From assembly GCA_021234155.1 (NCBI GenBank), contig JAJEKV010000041.1, positions 11,666,689-11,730,688 on the forward strand: a DNA stretch of 64,000 nucleotides, written 5' to 3'. The stretch comes from Isoetes taiwanensis. Taxonomy: Eukaryota; Streptophyta; Lycopodiopsida; Isoetales; Isoetaceae. The notes below the pieces were generated by a model, which worked only from the letters and a program-made list of their open reading frames with translations, made no database searches and was not told the DNA's origin. Positions 1-13,700 of the stretch are shown piece by piece. Within the stretch, counting starts at the first letter, position 1; each line of letters opens with the position of its first letter. Both the position numbers and the translations under genes were made by a program.

Positions 1-174
1 TGCATGAACGATTACCAAGCCGTTGTCGAGTCTTCAAAATGTTGCACTATCTTTTGTTCAGTCGCTTCCTGTAGTGCCAGCAGCATCTCATCTGTGACCC
101 TCATGTCAGTCCTGAAATCCTGCATTACTTCTCTTACTAGCCGAGCAAAGGGGGCATGGGAGTCGAGGTCGTTC

Positions 175-1270
175 TTATTTGGAAGTGCCGAATCTCCGTA
201 GTGCTCTTTGCTTTCGGTCTCCTTCTTGGTGAGCTTCTTCTTGGTGGCTTTTTGGGACCTTGGGCTTTGGTGGTGGCGGCCTTAATGTCGCCGCTTTGTT
301 GGATGTCCACCCCTCGATGGTCCTAACCACGTTCTTACGGTAGTAGGAGTTGTAAGCCTCCCCTCCCTTCATGTATGCCTCGTGCTCCCTCATCTTTCTC
401 TCATAGATCTTGGGGTTCAGTGACATAAGACTCTCGGGCAGGCGGGGTTGCTTCTTCTGTCCCACTTTGGATAAGGAGGGGCTTCTGCTTATTTGGAGTC
501 TGCTTGCTCTGATATTTGCTACACTGCTTTCGGTGGTGATCTGCTTTCGGCAACAGGGGTTTGGAAGAGCTTCCACCCTGGGGTTGGGGATGTAATCCTC
601 GTCCGAGTCGCCCGGAGGAGTTGGATTGTCCCGAGGCGTTCAGTAATCACAACCTTGGGGTTGGGCTTCCCTTAGGGGACTTCCTTGGTTTCCTAGGGCT
701 CCCCCACAACTTCCCTTTCTTTTGCTTGAGTTCCTCGGCGGCTTTTTACTCCTCCTCTTCCCTCTTCCTCTTCCTGCTTTCCCTGCTTGTATTTTTTTTA
801 GCTTCATGCTGCGATCCGGGGCGGGTCTTCCTCTTCCTGGCTCGAGCCTTGGCTGAAACATAAAGCTCTTGCTGCTCCTCACGCTTCTTTTTCTCGAATC
901 CAGGATTGACTTGTTCTTCTATAGTTGGCTCTACGGGTGAGAGGTCTCCCTCTTCGAGCCTTGGTCCTTTGCTCGGCTGTGCTCCCTCCTCTTCTTCCTC
1001 AACTATCTGGAGTTCACACCTTGCAGTGGGCCTCCCGTCCTCTTGCTCCTGTACTTCTTGCTGGTATTTAGCCCTTGAGGCATCGTATCTTGCTCCTGTC
1101 TTGCTCTCACCGGCTTGAAGAAAAGTCGACCTCCCCTGTGACGGCCTCTCGAAGCATCTGTTGAATGAGGTTAGTACAGGCGGTGGGGGTTTCACTCGGG
1201 CCGGGCCTTCGGCGAATCTGTTTGACGTTAAGCACCATGTTTGCCGGTTCGACAATGGGATGTCAGCCAA
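175..1270 (-). pseudogene. Unrecognised charged, proline-rich coding remnant
   Basis: Three adjacent minus-strand open segments (746-1270, 640-882 and 175-576) look like one reading frame broken by frameshifts. The product is rich in Glu, Lys and Arg, with Pro runs near both ends and a Lys/Arg/Glu tail typical of disordered or nuclear-targeted sequence. No conserved domain is recognisable. Its position in a TE graveyard suggests a retroelement accessory protein, but nothing proves it. The start near 1270 is only the first available codon. Confidence 0.3.
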
Positions 1271-1449
1271 AGATAGCCTTAGGAATTTGGGCCCGATTTC
1301 CTAAGCGAGGAGCGTCCTAAATGAGGGGGTCTTCCTCTATTTATAGCTTGGGTAAATTTTTAGGTCAAAATTCAAGTTGCTCTATTTAACTTGCCAGGCA
1401 CCTATTTACTTAGAACCCTATACTTATTTAGGACTTTTTTTCTAATTAT

Positions 1450-1710
1450 AGGTCTCACGGTGGCATACTGTTCAAAAACTAGAGTTTAGTTTTTTAGACC
1501 CGGCGCTAGGCGTGAGATCTTACCCATTTTAAGTAATTTAAGTGATATAAACATACTATTCTAACTAATTCTTACCTTGGGCCTTACCATATTACTTTTC
1601 TCAAATTCATCAAGTTTAGTGTGTTCTTGGCTCGATGCCTCCACAGGGTGGCATACTGCTCAAAACTAAAGTTCGGTTCTTTGACCAGGTGACGTGAGAG
1701 ACCATCTTGT
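1450..1710. repeat. Short diverged direct duplication
   Basis: A segment around 1453-1520 that begins GGTGGCATACTG recurs at about 1645-1710, with similar following sequence (CAAAACTA.AGTT..GTT, then a GTGAGA.ATCTT end). The spacing is about 190 bp. No gene is evident here. It may be part of a decayed LTR. Confidence 0.4.
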
Positions 1711-3419
1711 CGGGGGTTTTGGCTCATTATTTTTTAGTCTTATTAAGTTCCAATTCATTTAACTATTACTAGCTTAGCATAAACTACAAAAATGAGAAAA
1801 AAATCCCCACTTTTTCGGGAGGCTTGAGGATCCTATCAAGTTAGTACTAATGGGAGCATGGTCGCTTGCTTTGCTCTTGGTCTCCAAGAACATGGCTACG
1901 ATACCATTGTGACGTCCCCTACTCACTCAGATAACGATGTCGGTGACCGTATACAAACAGAGTTCATCCCCCGCACCAGCTTAATCAGCACAGGGTCTTC
2001 CACATATCACCGTGGACCGCCTAGAGTCCCAGTGGGAAGAGTGAAAGGGGTTGGGTTTTGCCTTTCCTGGCCTACCTAGTCAAGCGTAAAACATACACGC
2101 CAAGAACATAACATCATATATCCACCTCAAGGTGGCACACGAGATCCGTGATAGACAAAGATCAAACACAATAAAAAGGAAGTTCCTACCAAGGCTCGGA
2201 CTCAGGATTGACTGACAGCTTTGGTCTCCGTAGAGTTTTCGGGGCAAGAGCATCGTAATCATGACAACGGATTGGGCATAGAACATGGCTTTAGGTTGTC
2301 CACTCCATCCGCCTCCCGGTGCACACTTTGGCGAGTAGGTTGAAAAGTGTTGGGACCGATCAGAGCCAGCGAGTGCATAGCCAAAGGGGCTATTTCCGGG
2401 GTTACATCTCCCGGTCCGATGGGGGGCGGTAGGGATCCCTCGAGAGATCTACATGCTGACCCAAGGTGACTAGAGAGCCTTTGCCCTTGTTGACTTAACC
2501 CTTTGGAAGGTGAACACCACCCCACGGGTGTCAGAGCCCATGCCTTACCCACACTTTCGGTGGCAAGCCATTAGACCTAGTCACTCGATCCCCGGTAGGC
2601 CTTACACACAGGAGGGATCGATCAAGGGGTCGAACACGAACCTCATTCTAAGCGGTCCGCCCCTTCACCCACAACCCGGGTGGGCTCACATTAATGGGCG
2701 AATTCTAGTAATGCACTAAAGAGGGACTAGCTAGGGAGCATCATCTACTAAGCTTTAGGTCTCTACCCCCTTCCCAATACAATGAGTCCACAGAATACAT
2801 CCCGTCCATCATATCGAGCATAAGTAATAAGAACTAATCTAATTCATAGAGTTAGGTTCTTTAGTTAGAGTCAATCTTAGGATCTATCTGCTTTGGCTAC
2901 TAAGGGTGATTTAATAGGCTAAACCCTCTTGGTTGAAGGCTGGAATAAGGTTTAGGCTATTCAACCGACCAAATACCGATCCCCGGTTCCTCCTCTCGAT
3001 CCGGCGTCCATGTCTCTGTTACGCACCGAGGGATGCGATCCGGACGAATGATCGACAAAGGCCGGGCCCGCAAACAGATCGTGGGAGTTGGAATTGACTC
3101 CCTCAGGCCGTGAGTCTGGGCTTCGGAAGGTGCATTGGGCAAAAAGGGAATGTTAGGGTTTTGGTGCCTTATGTAGGCTATCAGTTAAACCTATGACCCT
3201 TGGTCTCTACCCAATGGGTTAAAGGTCTAAAAGTCTGTGCAATACTAAAATGTGTGCTAATTCATTAAGCACTATTTCATTAATTGGATAAAATAGCATA
3301 ATTTTGAGAATTTTTCAGCACACCTATTTGCTCAAGCACGATACTTTCACCCTAGTTCTCGAGCCCAACAAACATGAGGTAATTAACATACATATATATA
3401 CAAATTATGTGTTATACTT
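1711..3419. other. Intergenic or decayed repeat, no gene seen
   Basis: No convincing coding region. TGTGACGTCCCC at about 1910 resembles the start of many plant LTRs, but no matching end or second copy was found in the window. Open frames here are short and lack recognisable motifs. Confidence 0.4.
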
Positions 3420-5180
3420 GTAATGCATGTACATGATACTTGTAGGAAGCCCAATAATGGCCCTACATTCTACACCAATAATTCACATCAATAATTTTTC
3501 ACTTCACTATAAAAAAGCCTTATTTCGACTCGGGGTAGAGATCATTCATCTCCCATGGCTTCCTCGATGCCTCAAATCCCGTGAGCACATCCGATCTTTC
3601 AAGTGCTACTTGAGCTACAACGATCTAAATGAATGCGCAAGAAATGGTGTTAATCTTGATCCATGGCTCAAATCTAAAGCTGCTGGATGGTCCCGCTAGT
3701 GCACCGAGGGAAGCTCACTCGTGTTAAAGTCCACATTTCTGGGCTTGGGATCGAGATCTATGAGTGAATAGCATCACGAGCTTTGATGTTGATGATGAGT
3801 GAATCAATGTTATAGATTGATGACCATCAGACATTTATGATATAATAATGGTATGAGCACCTATAAACTATGTAAGGGATGTAATAGCACAATGAATATT
3901 GTTTGATGTATCATACACGAGTGTAGTGTAGGGTCGTGCTCTTAGACTTCCACTATATCCGCAAGCTTTTCAATCACACTTGAATTACTAAAGCACAAAA
4001 ACTTCTACCATCATGAATCCACAAAACATATCCATACGAAAGATGTATTACACTTGTATGTATACAGCAGTCTTTACCGCGCAATAATAATTGGGGTAAA
4101 GTCCACCCCAATAATTCTACCCTCACTATAAAACTTCTCCTTGGGGCTAAAGTTCATTTCATCTCCCATGGATTTTTCCCTTCATCGATTTCACCACATC
4201 GAGGCGACCAAGTGCTCAATGAGCCACTCGATCTTGTTGGTTGCCTAGGCGGGCATCTTCTTCTTGATCCCTACCCTTTAAGAAAAGCTTTTGGTGAGAT
4301 TCGGCCCCCTGCGTCCATTCGATGTGATGATCGATCTGATTTGGCTTCGGCGCGCATGAGCTATGAGATATCAGGGATCACTACTCAGATCCACGAAGAT
4401 GAATGAATCACCTGTTCAACATGTTATAGTGTAAAGAGCTCTTGTGTTAGATGAAAATGCAAGGCGAATGAATAATAAATAGTCTATTGTAGTGATGTTA
4501 TGGATAATAAATAGTATATTGTGAAATGCTTTAATGTACGGTAAGACTCAAGTTTCATCTCCATCCTCGGATGCCTCTTTGTAAGCAATTCTCATTTTGG
4601 ATTCTGTAGCAAGCGATGCACGTAATTTCAACCACACTGAATTACTCAAGCACCGTTTTTAAAAGCATACATATATCCATACGAAAAGATGTATTATACT
4701 TGTATTTATACAACGGGTCTTATACATTTTGACAATAATGGCGTTGAAGTCTACCCCAATAATTCACCTCAATAATTCTACCTCACTATAAAAGCTTCTC
4801 GCTTGGGGCTAAAGTTCATTCCTCTCCCATGGATTTTTGCCTTCATCGGGTTCACCACATGCGATCAAGTGCTCAATGAGCCACTCACGTCTTGTTGGTT
4901 TGCCTAGGCGGGCATCTTCTTCTTGATCCCTACCGCGAAGAAAAGCTTTGGTATTTGAGATTTCGTTACCCTCCGTCATTAAGGTGTAATGATCCATCGA
5001 TTTGGCTTCCCGGCGAATGAGCTATGAGATATCGGGGATCACTACTCTGAGATCCGAAGATGAATGAATCAATTGTTTAGCATTGTATAGTGTAAAGAGC
5101 TCTTGTGTTGAGATGAAAAAGGCGTAATGAATAATAACTAGTCTATTGTAACTTGCATGTTATGAATGATATAGTAATTA
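3420..5180 (+). repeat. Three tandem diverged ~600 bp units with TATA box and ATG
   Basis: Units start near 3420, 4020 and 4640. Units 2 and 3 are clearly homologous: both carry CCATACGAAAAGATGTATTA-like sequence, CCCCAATAATTC, a TATA box in TCACTATAAAA, then CTTGGGGCTAAAGTTCATT and CTCCCATGGATTTTT, and both share the downstream GGCGGGCATCTTCTTC. Unit 1 is more diverged but keeps the CACTATAAAA and CTCCCATGG pair. The ATG frames are short and closed by stops (26 codons in unit 2). This could be a tandem family of small decayed genes, or repeated LTR-like promoter segments. Confidence 0.6.
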
Positions 5181-5199
5181 TGTAAAGAGCATTGCATAC

Positions 5200-6790
5200 C
5201 TCAAGAGTTCTCATCATCGTCCTTAGCTTCTTTAGCCACTAATTCTTTGCAACCCAGCCCCCACTACTAGGGGATCACCCCGACAATGGCCTGGTCTCTA
5301 CGGCCCAACCATAGTCTATTGTTTTCAAAAATGTTGGTAGTGGCGGGTCATTAGGATTGGGTCTCAATTCTTGCTCGGCAACAATCCCTATCTTGCATTG
5401 CATATGAGGTTCCCTTTTCGGGCCTTGAGGCTCAAACCAAGAGACAAACACCTCTTGTAATGTGGGAGATTAGGGTCCTCTATTGGGTCCCTCTTCTAAA
5501 AGCCAACCACGCCAGGCGATTTATCATGTGGTGGTCTGATTAGCAAGAGCATTCCTTTCTTGACATCTTGGTAGGGGTCTTAATATTTCAACTGGGTTCT
5601 TGGGTCTACCAGAAAGGCCCAACGTAATGAGATGCTTCAATGTGCTCATCCACAAACACTCTTTGGGTTCTTCCAATGCACTTTGCCCGGGTAATTGGGC
5701 CGAAATCTTGAATGGCTCTCAGGGCTGGCGTCCCCAACTTTTTCGCGACAAGGTGGACCAATGGTCAATAACTTCATTCATATATGTGTTGGACCATGAC
5801 TTATTGACTCTAGAAATAGCTGCCTAAAGTGCATCATGTATTTGGCAATAGAAGCTCTTAATGCACCTATATCTTTCAAGCTCCCATATGGCTGTAGGAC
5901 CTTAGGTGACCCTCGGAATCATAGGTAAACCTTGGGCATCCTCCTTCCACATTAGGATTCCCTTTTGAGGAGCCTCCCTATGCCACGGCCTCATCTTGTA
6001 GAACATTGGTGGCCATCCATCCTTCATGCAAAACTTGAAGAGTAGAGGTTCAAGTGACCACATAAAGCGGTCCTTCTTATCGGGGATAAAACCTTTCACG
6101 AATTCCTTCCAATCAGGAACCTGTCAAAGGTAAGGTAAAGGGAGCCTTTGAACTACACTTTGCACGAAGAGTTGCATAAGCTCGGAATAGTCAATGCATC
6201 TGATCTTCTCATTAGAGTAGGATGGTTTCCAAATAGGGCATCTATGTCATCGTGGTGTGTCCAACCATCATGAATCCGGTGCACTTGATCAAAGACACCT
6301 AACCAAACCAAGTATGACAAGTAAGAGAAAGATATCTATTCTTATTCTGACTTTGAGCAATTATCTAGGCGCAAGTAAAAGCCTCCTAGGCAACTTGTTA
6401 CCGCTACCATGGGGCCTTTGATGGGAGGCATAAAATCATTTCTACGCCATTCATCATTTTGTCCTAAGGTTATCGTGTTTTAAAATTCTTGCACCCATTT
6501 GCGAAAAGGACGATCTGTATCTCTCAAATGGCCCCAATTATCCTCGGATTTATTCTCCGGTGTCTTCAAGGTATGATTCAAAGGATCCCACATGAAAATT
6601 AGAATCATCGGGCCGGAGGTCCGGTGAGAAGTGGCCCAAGGCACCTATACCATGGCGGGTGCATGAGAGCACACTGTACCGACCTTCAGTGGTTTCACCC
6701 CTCCATACGACTTTGCTAGGGACCTTCTCTAGGCCAGGGACCATGGTATAATGGTTAAAGCGTGCTCGGGAGATCTATGAGACAAAGCTC
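5200..6790 (-). pseudogene. Unrecognised decayed coding region
   Basis: The minus strand holds coding-like stretches broken by stops. The best is 5902-6099, a 65-residue stretch rich in Trp, Phe, Met, Lys and Pro (it contains DKKDRFMWSLEPLLFKFCMK). More traces continue to about 5240. No family is recognised. It is likely a TE-encoded protein, judged only from context. Confidence 0.25.
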
Positions 6791-9700
6791 TCGGGGACCG
6801 ATAAAGGCTCCACATGAAATCTGGGCGTCATATGTGATTTTCTCTCCATTGCAAGTACCCTTCTTTCATTTGGATCTACGGTCTTAGCAAGCTTTTCCTT
6901 TATGACAATACGGTGTTACATTAGGAAAATGCTATCCTCTTAGCTATTGCCACCCCTGAATGATTCTCTTTCCAAAGGGAGAAAGGGATGAAGGAGAAAT
7001 ATGGCGCTGTCATCTACGTACGGTAATATACTTCTTGGTGTATATCCTTCTGGTCAAAGACTGAAGGTAGCCTCTTAACATTTTATGCCTTTACCCTCGC
7101 TTCATTAATTTTTCGGCGATGTGGCATCGTCTCTGCGTTTTTCATCTATGAACATAGATATGCGACATTACCCGGTAATAAAGGTATGAGACCTTGGCTT
7201 TTAAGACCCGGTGTTTCGTGCTAACAGGTGGCCGTCATTGAAGAGCTTCTTCCACTTGTAAAAAGGTGGAAATGGGTATGCCATAGGCTTTATGCCATGC
7301 TTTCCGCCTTTGTCATTTTTGTTATTCAACATCGGGGTTGCGAACTACACCATTTTAGAGCAAAGATCTAGCATGTTATATGCAAGGTTGTGCGCTCAGG
7401 GACTTCATGTTCCGGTAAAGGTTCTCATGCAAGCTATCTCGGGATGTAAAATTTACCTGTGTCGTTTCATCTTATTGGTGATGACTGAAGTCTAGAATAG
7501 CCCCTACACTAGTTTTTTCTTTCACATTTGATGCGTGACGTGTCTGGGTCTCAGATTGACCATCTCGGTCTCTTTTTGGGTGATGCCATTTCGGGTCTAA
7601 TAGGTAGGGTTCATTCTCATCCTTCTCCTTTACATAATCACGAGAGTGGCTGGAATGTCAACGAACACGAAGGCTATGGGCCATCGACAAAGGTCATGCG
7701 GTTGGGGCATTTACGCCGCGGGCTTGGCGGTAGCATAGAGATCTTTTAGGGCATTGGAAATATGCTCATGATAGTGCGACTATCAAGCCTTCCCCTAACT
7801 TCCACGTTCGGACCACGGCATGGTTTGGATCGGCAAAAAGCGATAACACCATAGGCATAAGCCATGTGGGCATTCATGCATGAGTGTGCATGCCTTCCTC
7901 AACTAACTCATCTCTAGAAAGCCCTTGCACATGATTCGTCTCATTCCTGGCTAACCCCTCATTGCCTACGTCACGCGCGGTTTATCGTTTTATCGACCTG
8001 GTGGGGTGCAAGCTTCCTCCTCTAACAAATTGGGCAGCAATGTCCTTCTTGTACCACAACACAAAAAGTCCCCCGACTTCACCCATTTTTTCTATTTCCA
8101 TTTTAGAATTGGTAGCGGCGGTGTCCATCAAAACATTCACAATTGAAACAACAACCATACCCTGCGGGACCGGTCGGTGTGATGGCCTTTCGGTGTGGAC
8201 TCTTCCCTGCCACCTTTTTCCCGGTGGATATGGCGGAATTACATGCGCCATCACGCCAGAAAGTGGGTGAATATCCAGCGACGCGATCCCCGTAAACCAA
8301 AAAACAATGTGATCATAAAATTACTAGAAAATAGCAAGGCGAGAAATTAAAAATGTTCGGGACTTTCTTACAGCGATCTTATCGACATGGGCAAAAGCTT
8401 GAGATGCGCTTTTTGCAATCATTCAAACTAATTTGTTTCAATAAGAACTCATGTGCAAATCACATTTCGAGGTTAACAAGTGGTTTCAACTCATAGTTAT
8501 CGATATTGCAGGAGTTCTTTGGTAAATAGCAAGTGTAGATGGTTGAAAGGTATCAGCTTGACCTTGATCTCTCGAAACACAAAGTTAAATGATTGACTTC
8601 TGGACTAAAGCATTACTCATACCTCACGAGAATATGGTGGCGTCAGCGTCTACTTCAAGCCAAGGACCCGTCGGAGGGCTGCGGTGTCATAAAGCGAGTG
8701 TTTTGTATCATCCTCATGGAGAAAGCATATACTTGAAGGCGTTTACATTGTATAATAAACACGGAGTGCCGCGGTTTTGCTTACAACATCTATGCAATAC
8801 ATGCAATACATATTGTCGGTTGTAGTTATAATTGAAATTGGTCACTGACATAAACTTTGAGTTCACTTCAGCGAGTGATATGCATCAGAATATGCCTTTT
8901 ACCTGCGAAACCACGAATTCGATGCGGTTGAAGAATTCAAATGTCGCGATGGCCGGTGCAAATGAATTATAGCGCCCTCGTCGGCGCCTTCAATGGATCG
9001 CGGGATTACGCGACAAATCCTTGCCCGAACTTGGCCCGGCTTAGGCGCACCTCCGGCGTCTCGAAGATCTTGCAAAACAATCAAATTTGAATTGGCTTTT
9101 CACCTTTCACTTGAAATGTTTGTTATGGAATTCAAATTTTACGATCCTTGTCCGTCAGTATCCGGTCATCTTTCGAGCATTCACGGTTTGCATAGTGTGT
9201 CATGTACCTTTAATGAATTGACATTCTACGGAGAAAATTGAATCGCGGACGTCCAAGTCGATAAAGACCTTTATGCGGATTACTTGCTTTTGGGGCCGGG
9301 CAAATTCACGAGCGCATTTATGGCGGTAACCATCTGGCCGGCGGACTAATTAATATGCCGCGTGCAATTAATGCGCCCGCCGTCGCAGCGCCATTATGGC
9401 GAGCCCCGAATTTTCACGCACCATTATGATGGCGGGCATTTAAATCCCGCGGCCGCGTTCTATAAATTGAAACTCGGGAACCCCTCAAAACAAATTTCAG
9501 ACCCTTGATTTCTTGACGCCTAAGCAACCGACCTCGGGGCGCCTTCTCGAGCCTCGCTTATTTGAATTTCGTACACACCGCCCGCTGATCCCATGCACCA
9601 AAGGACTCCCCTCGGAGAAGGTAATTTCTAACATTTATTCTCGGCAAGATCGCGACGCGATCTTTATCTCTCCCCAGCTTCTGTTTTTCATGGTATAACT

Positions 9701-10100
9701 TTCGGCAAGATGCGGCCTTGTCTTCTTTGGATAAATTTTGTAATGTCTTGATGGTGGGGTGCTCAGCAAGATGTGACCAGCGGTCTTGCTAGCATAGATC
9801 TTCTTTCTTGCGTGTTCATGAGTAGTGGTGTAGTAGATCACGAGGAGCGCCGCGTGGCGATGTTAGGTGACGGTGGATTATTTTAGGTGTGGGTGCTTAG
9901 GCTTTTGCACACACAACATCGGTAGCGATGGTGTGGAGTGCTATTTTTAGTTGCTTGGAAGGATCGCGGTGCGTTTCTCTTGATGCTTTATTCCTTTTTC
10001 GTTTGCACAACATTAAAACCTGCCTCGGGGCTCTCACCTGAGCTTTGTTTACGGCACTTGCTTTCTGTTTTGAGGGAATGGGATGTGAACCCATCCGTAT
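6791..10100. other. Decayed sequence, no supported gene
   Basis: Open frames up to about 100 codons occur on both strands (for example around 7962-8270) but overlap each other and show no motif. GC content rises at 8900-9450. I see no RNA gene or complete mobile element. Confidence 0.4.
9310..9510 (+). promoter_or_regulatory. Possible core promoter, GC-rich with TATA box
   Basis: A GC-rich stretch with repeated CGCC/GGCG words is followed by TTCTATAAATTGAAACTCGG at about 9460. The arrangement resembles a plant core promoter or an LTR promoter. No supported gene follows directly, so this is weak. Confidence 0.2.
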
Positions 10101-10112
10101 TATAACCCTTCA

Positions 10113-10490
10113 ATGAGGAAATGGTGTATTGAAGTTGCACAAACCATACCGCACATTAAAGGTGATGATGTGAAAGGACACGTACTGTTCTGTGATTTGG
10201 AAAAACACGAGGGCGTTGAGCAAGTTGGCATAGTGGTAGCAATGTGGGAAGACACGAAGAACAATGTGCAAGATGCTATCATATGCAGCATTGAGGACAC
10301 ACAAGCATTGCAATTCCTCGGTACATTTGAAATGGGCAATTGTAGTCAGATCATGATGGCGGCCGACCAAAATGAAACAAACCGACCCGGGGAAAAATGT
10401 CCCCCACATGGTAAGGGTTATGGCTGGTTGTTGCCATCCTATGAATCTCTATCTTTGTCAAGAATAAAGGGAAGCGAGACATATTGGTAG
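10113..10490 (+). CDS. Unrecognised 125-codon open frame
   Basis: This frame begins with ATG and reads MRKWCIEVAQTIPHIKGDDV, followed by a fairly balanced soluble-type composition (LFCDLEKHEGVEQVGIVVAM later on). It is the longest clean frame between 1300 and 14000. The opposite strand is also partly open. No domain is recognised. Coding-like sequence continues in another frame at 10515-10709, so it may be a remnant of a larger decayed TE protein. Confidence 0.25.
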   Translation: MRKWCIEVAQTIPHIKGDDVKGHVLFCDLEKHEGVEQVGIVVAMWEDTKNNVQDAIICSIEDTQALQFLGTFEMGNCSQIMMAADQNETNRPGEKCPPHGKGYGWLLPSYESLSLSRIKGSETYW

Positions 10491-10709
10491 GGTTCTCGGC
10501 ATGCGAGAAATGGTTTGTCTCTGAGACAAAAGCCTCAGAGTTGTGCTTTGAAAGCGATTCGGGGCGAAAATGCCCTCGTGATGGACACCAATTGGCTAGA
10601 GCCGTGGCCAAGAAAAAAGTGTGAAGCCTATTGCTACTTTGGGAGGCGTCAGCACCAAAAATGGTTGTTGAAGAACCACAATCACGATAAACCCCTCCGG
10701 TATTATTAA

Positions 10710-13700
10710 CCCTACTCTTCCTCTTGCTTTGAAAGGCCCGAGGATAGCACTACATCGGTGGATTTATTCAAAAACTCAGATCCCCTTTCAAAATTAACCT
10801 TAGAAATTTGACACTGCTGGCCCGATAGCCCTTGGCCCGGCTGATTCTCAAACCCCCTCGGCCTCCTCTAAACTAGCATTGACATGGCCCCCACGCTTTG
10901 CCATTCGGTCGTGGTTGAAGTTCAATCCGGAAGAGGAGCATAAGATGGCGAGCAAACCACTCGAAGCTTGAGAGTTCAAAGGTTTTACCCTTAGGGGGTT
11001 AATTGGTTTACAAAAAGATTTCTATTTTTGATTGTGAACTGCACCCGACAAACTTGACCACAGAATGCGGTCAAATGACCATGTTCAAACTCTAGTTAAA
11101 GCTTCCAAGACATACCCGACGAGGTCCTCACACTGTGGCGTCGTGCCGTTTGACCCTATTACCGTAAAAGCGATTTCTTTATCTTTTGGACACTCGTTAT
11201 GTAGATTTGACATGATGGTTGTCTATCTTTCGGGAGGAGGGTGACATGGAGCAATCGAAGATTTGAAGGGCAAGAAAATTTTATATTATTTAAGCAACCC
11301 GGTATTCTTGGCGGCACAACTCCTTTGTTGGATTCGTCGGCCCGGTTGGGCGACAACTAGAATTTGCCAAAGTATATGCTAGAAGAAGATCGAGGGTGCT
11401 CAGCGGAAATCTTCTGGACAAAGGAATATATAGAGTTAGTATTCAATGCAGCGAATAATTGCAAACCACCGTCTGAAGGAAGCCAGCGATTGAAAAAGCT
11501 GCAACAACCGTCATCGGCACAAGGCTTATAGGCGTCCTCCACAAGGACCTATAGGGACAGCTACAACTTCAGCTTGGAAGGTATTTGTTATTTTCTACTA
11601 GCCAACATCGGCGGGTAGCGATCTTGATGACCTTTGCTTCTGCAGGATTTCCATGAAATTGCGACCACCTTGAAAGTCGCGGAGCTTAAGGATGAAAAAC
11701 AATTTATTTTTATGGATGAGAAGGTTTTAGAAGTTAATGGAAGTTCTTGAGTGCATTGGGTGAGTAAGTAAACTTCGATGGCGACCATGGTGAGTTCCGG
11801 ACAAGCCATCAAAGAATTCTTTAACAAAGACGGCTCCGGTTGCTTCGGAGGTATGTCGAATGAGAGGTGTCCTGGTGTACTTTCGATGAGATTATAGAAG
11901 GCAAGGCGTATTTAAAGGTGCGATCGGGTTATAGCGGGGATTTGATTGCAAAAACGGGCAAGCCCGACATCGAGAACCCTCACTTTTATGGTAGCGAAAT
12001 TTTATCTTATGCCACAAATTCTTTTGCAAAAGGATTTCGATAGGCTGGGAGGAATTGCTTGGGCTTTTCGATTTGAATGAGCGAGAGAATGCTGGATATA
12101 TCGGAATCTGCGTCTGAGTGCGTGAAGGCTAACTATAACAAGGATCATACACTAGGTAACCTACACCGTAGCCTTTACGGAGCCAATCAGGGAATATTCT
12201 AAAGCCGGAAAAGAGGCTAGAAAAAAAGAAAAGGAAAAGAAAAAATATTGTCATAGCGGTGTGAAGGATGGCATCCTACTTCCTCCCAAGTGTCGGAGAA
12301 TCGACATTGATATTCATTGACATCAGGGATAAACAAGGTATGGGATTGCAAAATACACAGATCTATTTACAAGGATAGCTACCATGGCTGAATGCCAAAA
12401 GTTTATCACTTGGTTATTATCATGCATTTCGGTGAATTTGCCCAATTGCTTATGCGGATCGGAAGCAGAATTGGTGGTGGCTACCTATCTTTAGGTTCTT
12501 ATGAAGAAATGGGATGGGAGAAGCAAGCGAAGGGTGAAAAGAACATCGATTACTTTATTAGTCATATGTGCATTGCGGGGGTGATGTTGCGTGTAGCACT
12601 GTGCAACTAGAGCTGGAGCCGCCCTATCTCTCACCTGCGGCAAGGCTCCTAAGTCAACACCATTGCCTCCAATGCGGCTAACGGTGTAGGGATGCCGAGT
12701 GAGAAGATAAAAAAGAAATTTCAGACTCTTTTTCACAGGCAAACCAAGATTCAAATGGCGGCAATGGAAGGGAGATCTTGTATTGAAATGTCGGTGAAAA
12801 CCTCGTATGCCTACCATATTGTTGAGCAATTTGGTCTTAGGTGATGGTTGCGTTACGGATTTCTTTTAAATTTTGGGACAGCTTCTCGTGTTGCTCTTAT
12901 GCAAAGGCAAAAGCGTGGCCTTGAAAGTTCAGGTAAAGTGTGCCATTTCTGAGGCGTTCTTGGAAGCGCTTGAAAATGGCCAATCAAAATCTGGGGGGTT
13001 TGAAGAAGAAGCGAGAATGTTGAGCGATCGGCTCGCCCAACATCGATATCACCCAAAACACAAATCTATCAAAGCTGGATTCCATTTTGGAGAACCTCGA
13101 TGCTAAGTCCTCTGAAAGAGAATGCAAGAAACAAAAGCTTGCTTGAAGAGACGGAAAAAGGTATAAAAGCCTGGAGCCCACTTTTCAAAAATTGAGTGCA
13201 CTTAATGAGAAGCTTGATGGGTACATGCCTTTCTTGACTTGAGGCGAACATAAGTTTGAATCGTGGGCTTAGAACACATGGAAACGCAGACCACCGGCAC
13301 ATGGAAGCGGACCAACGGCACATGAAGCCTGGCCGAAGATGAGGTTCTCGGGACACAAGAGCATCAGGTACACAGCAAAAAGCGAAGCTCTCTCATCCCT
13401 GACCGATTGCTCTTGAATCGAGAAGGAACTTATAGGCGGCAAAGTCGATCGTGGGCGATGATAAATGGGAACACGATTCACATCTGCAGCCTATCATAAA
13501 TGCCATAGGTGTTGAGATTCAGAGGTCTGAGTTATTGAGGAGATGGACACAACACAAGCTATGGAATTGGGTAGAGAGCATGTCATCATGGCCCGATGAA
13601 ATGGGTGTGATACGATCAAGTATAAAACACAATCGGAATAATGAATGTTGTATATTACTTCCTTCAATGGAAATTTTGGTTTGAGAATATGTATTACCAT

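Noticed and set aside
1905-1960. Start of a complete LTR (TGTGACGTCCCC)
   Set aside because: No matching CA end, primer site, second LTR or target duplication could be found.
7962-8300. Overlapping frames on both strands near 8000-8300
   Set aside because: Mutually overlapping, no domain, no homologous repeat copy to support coding.
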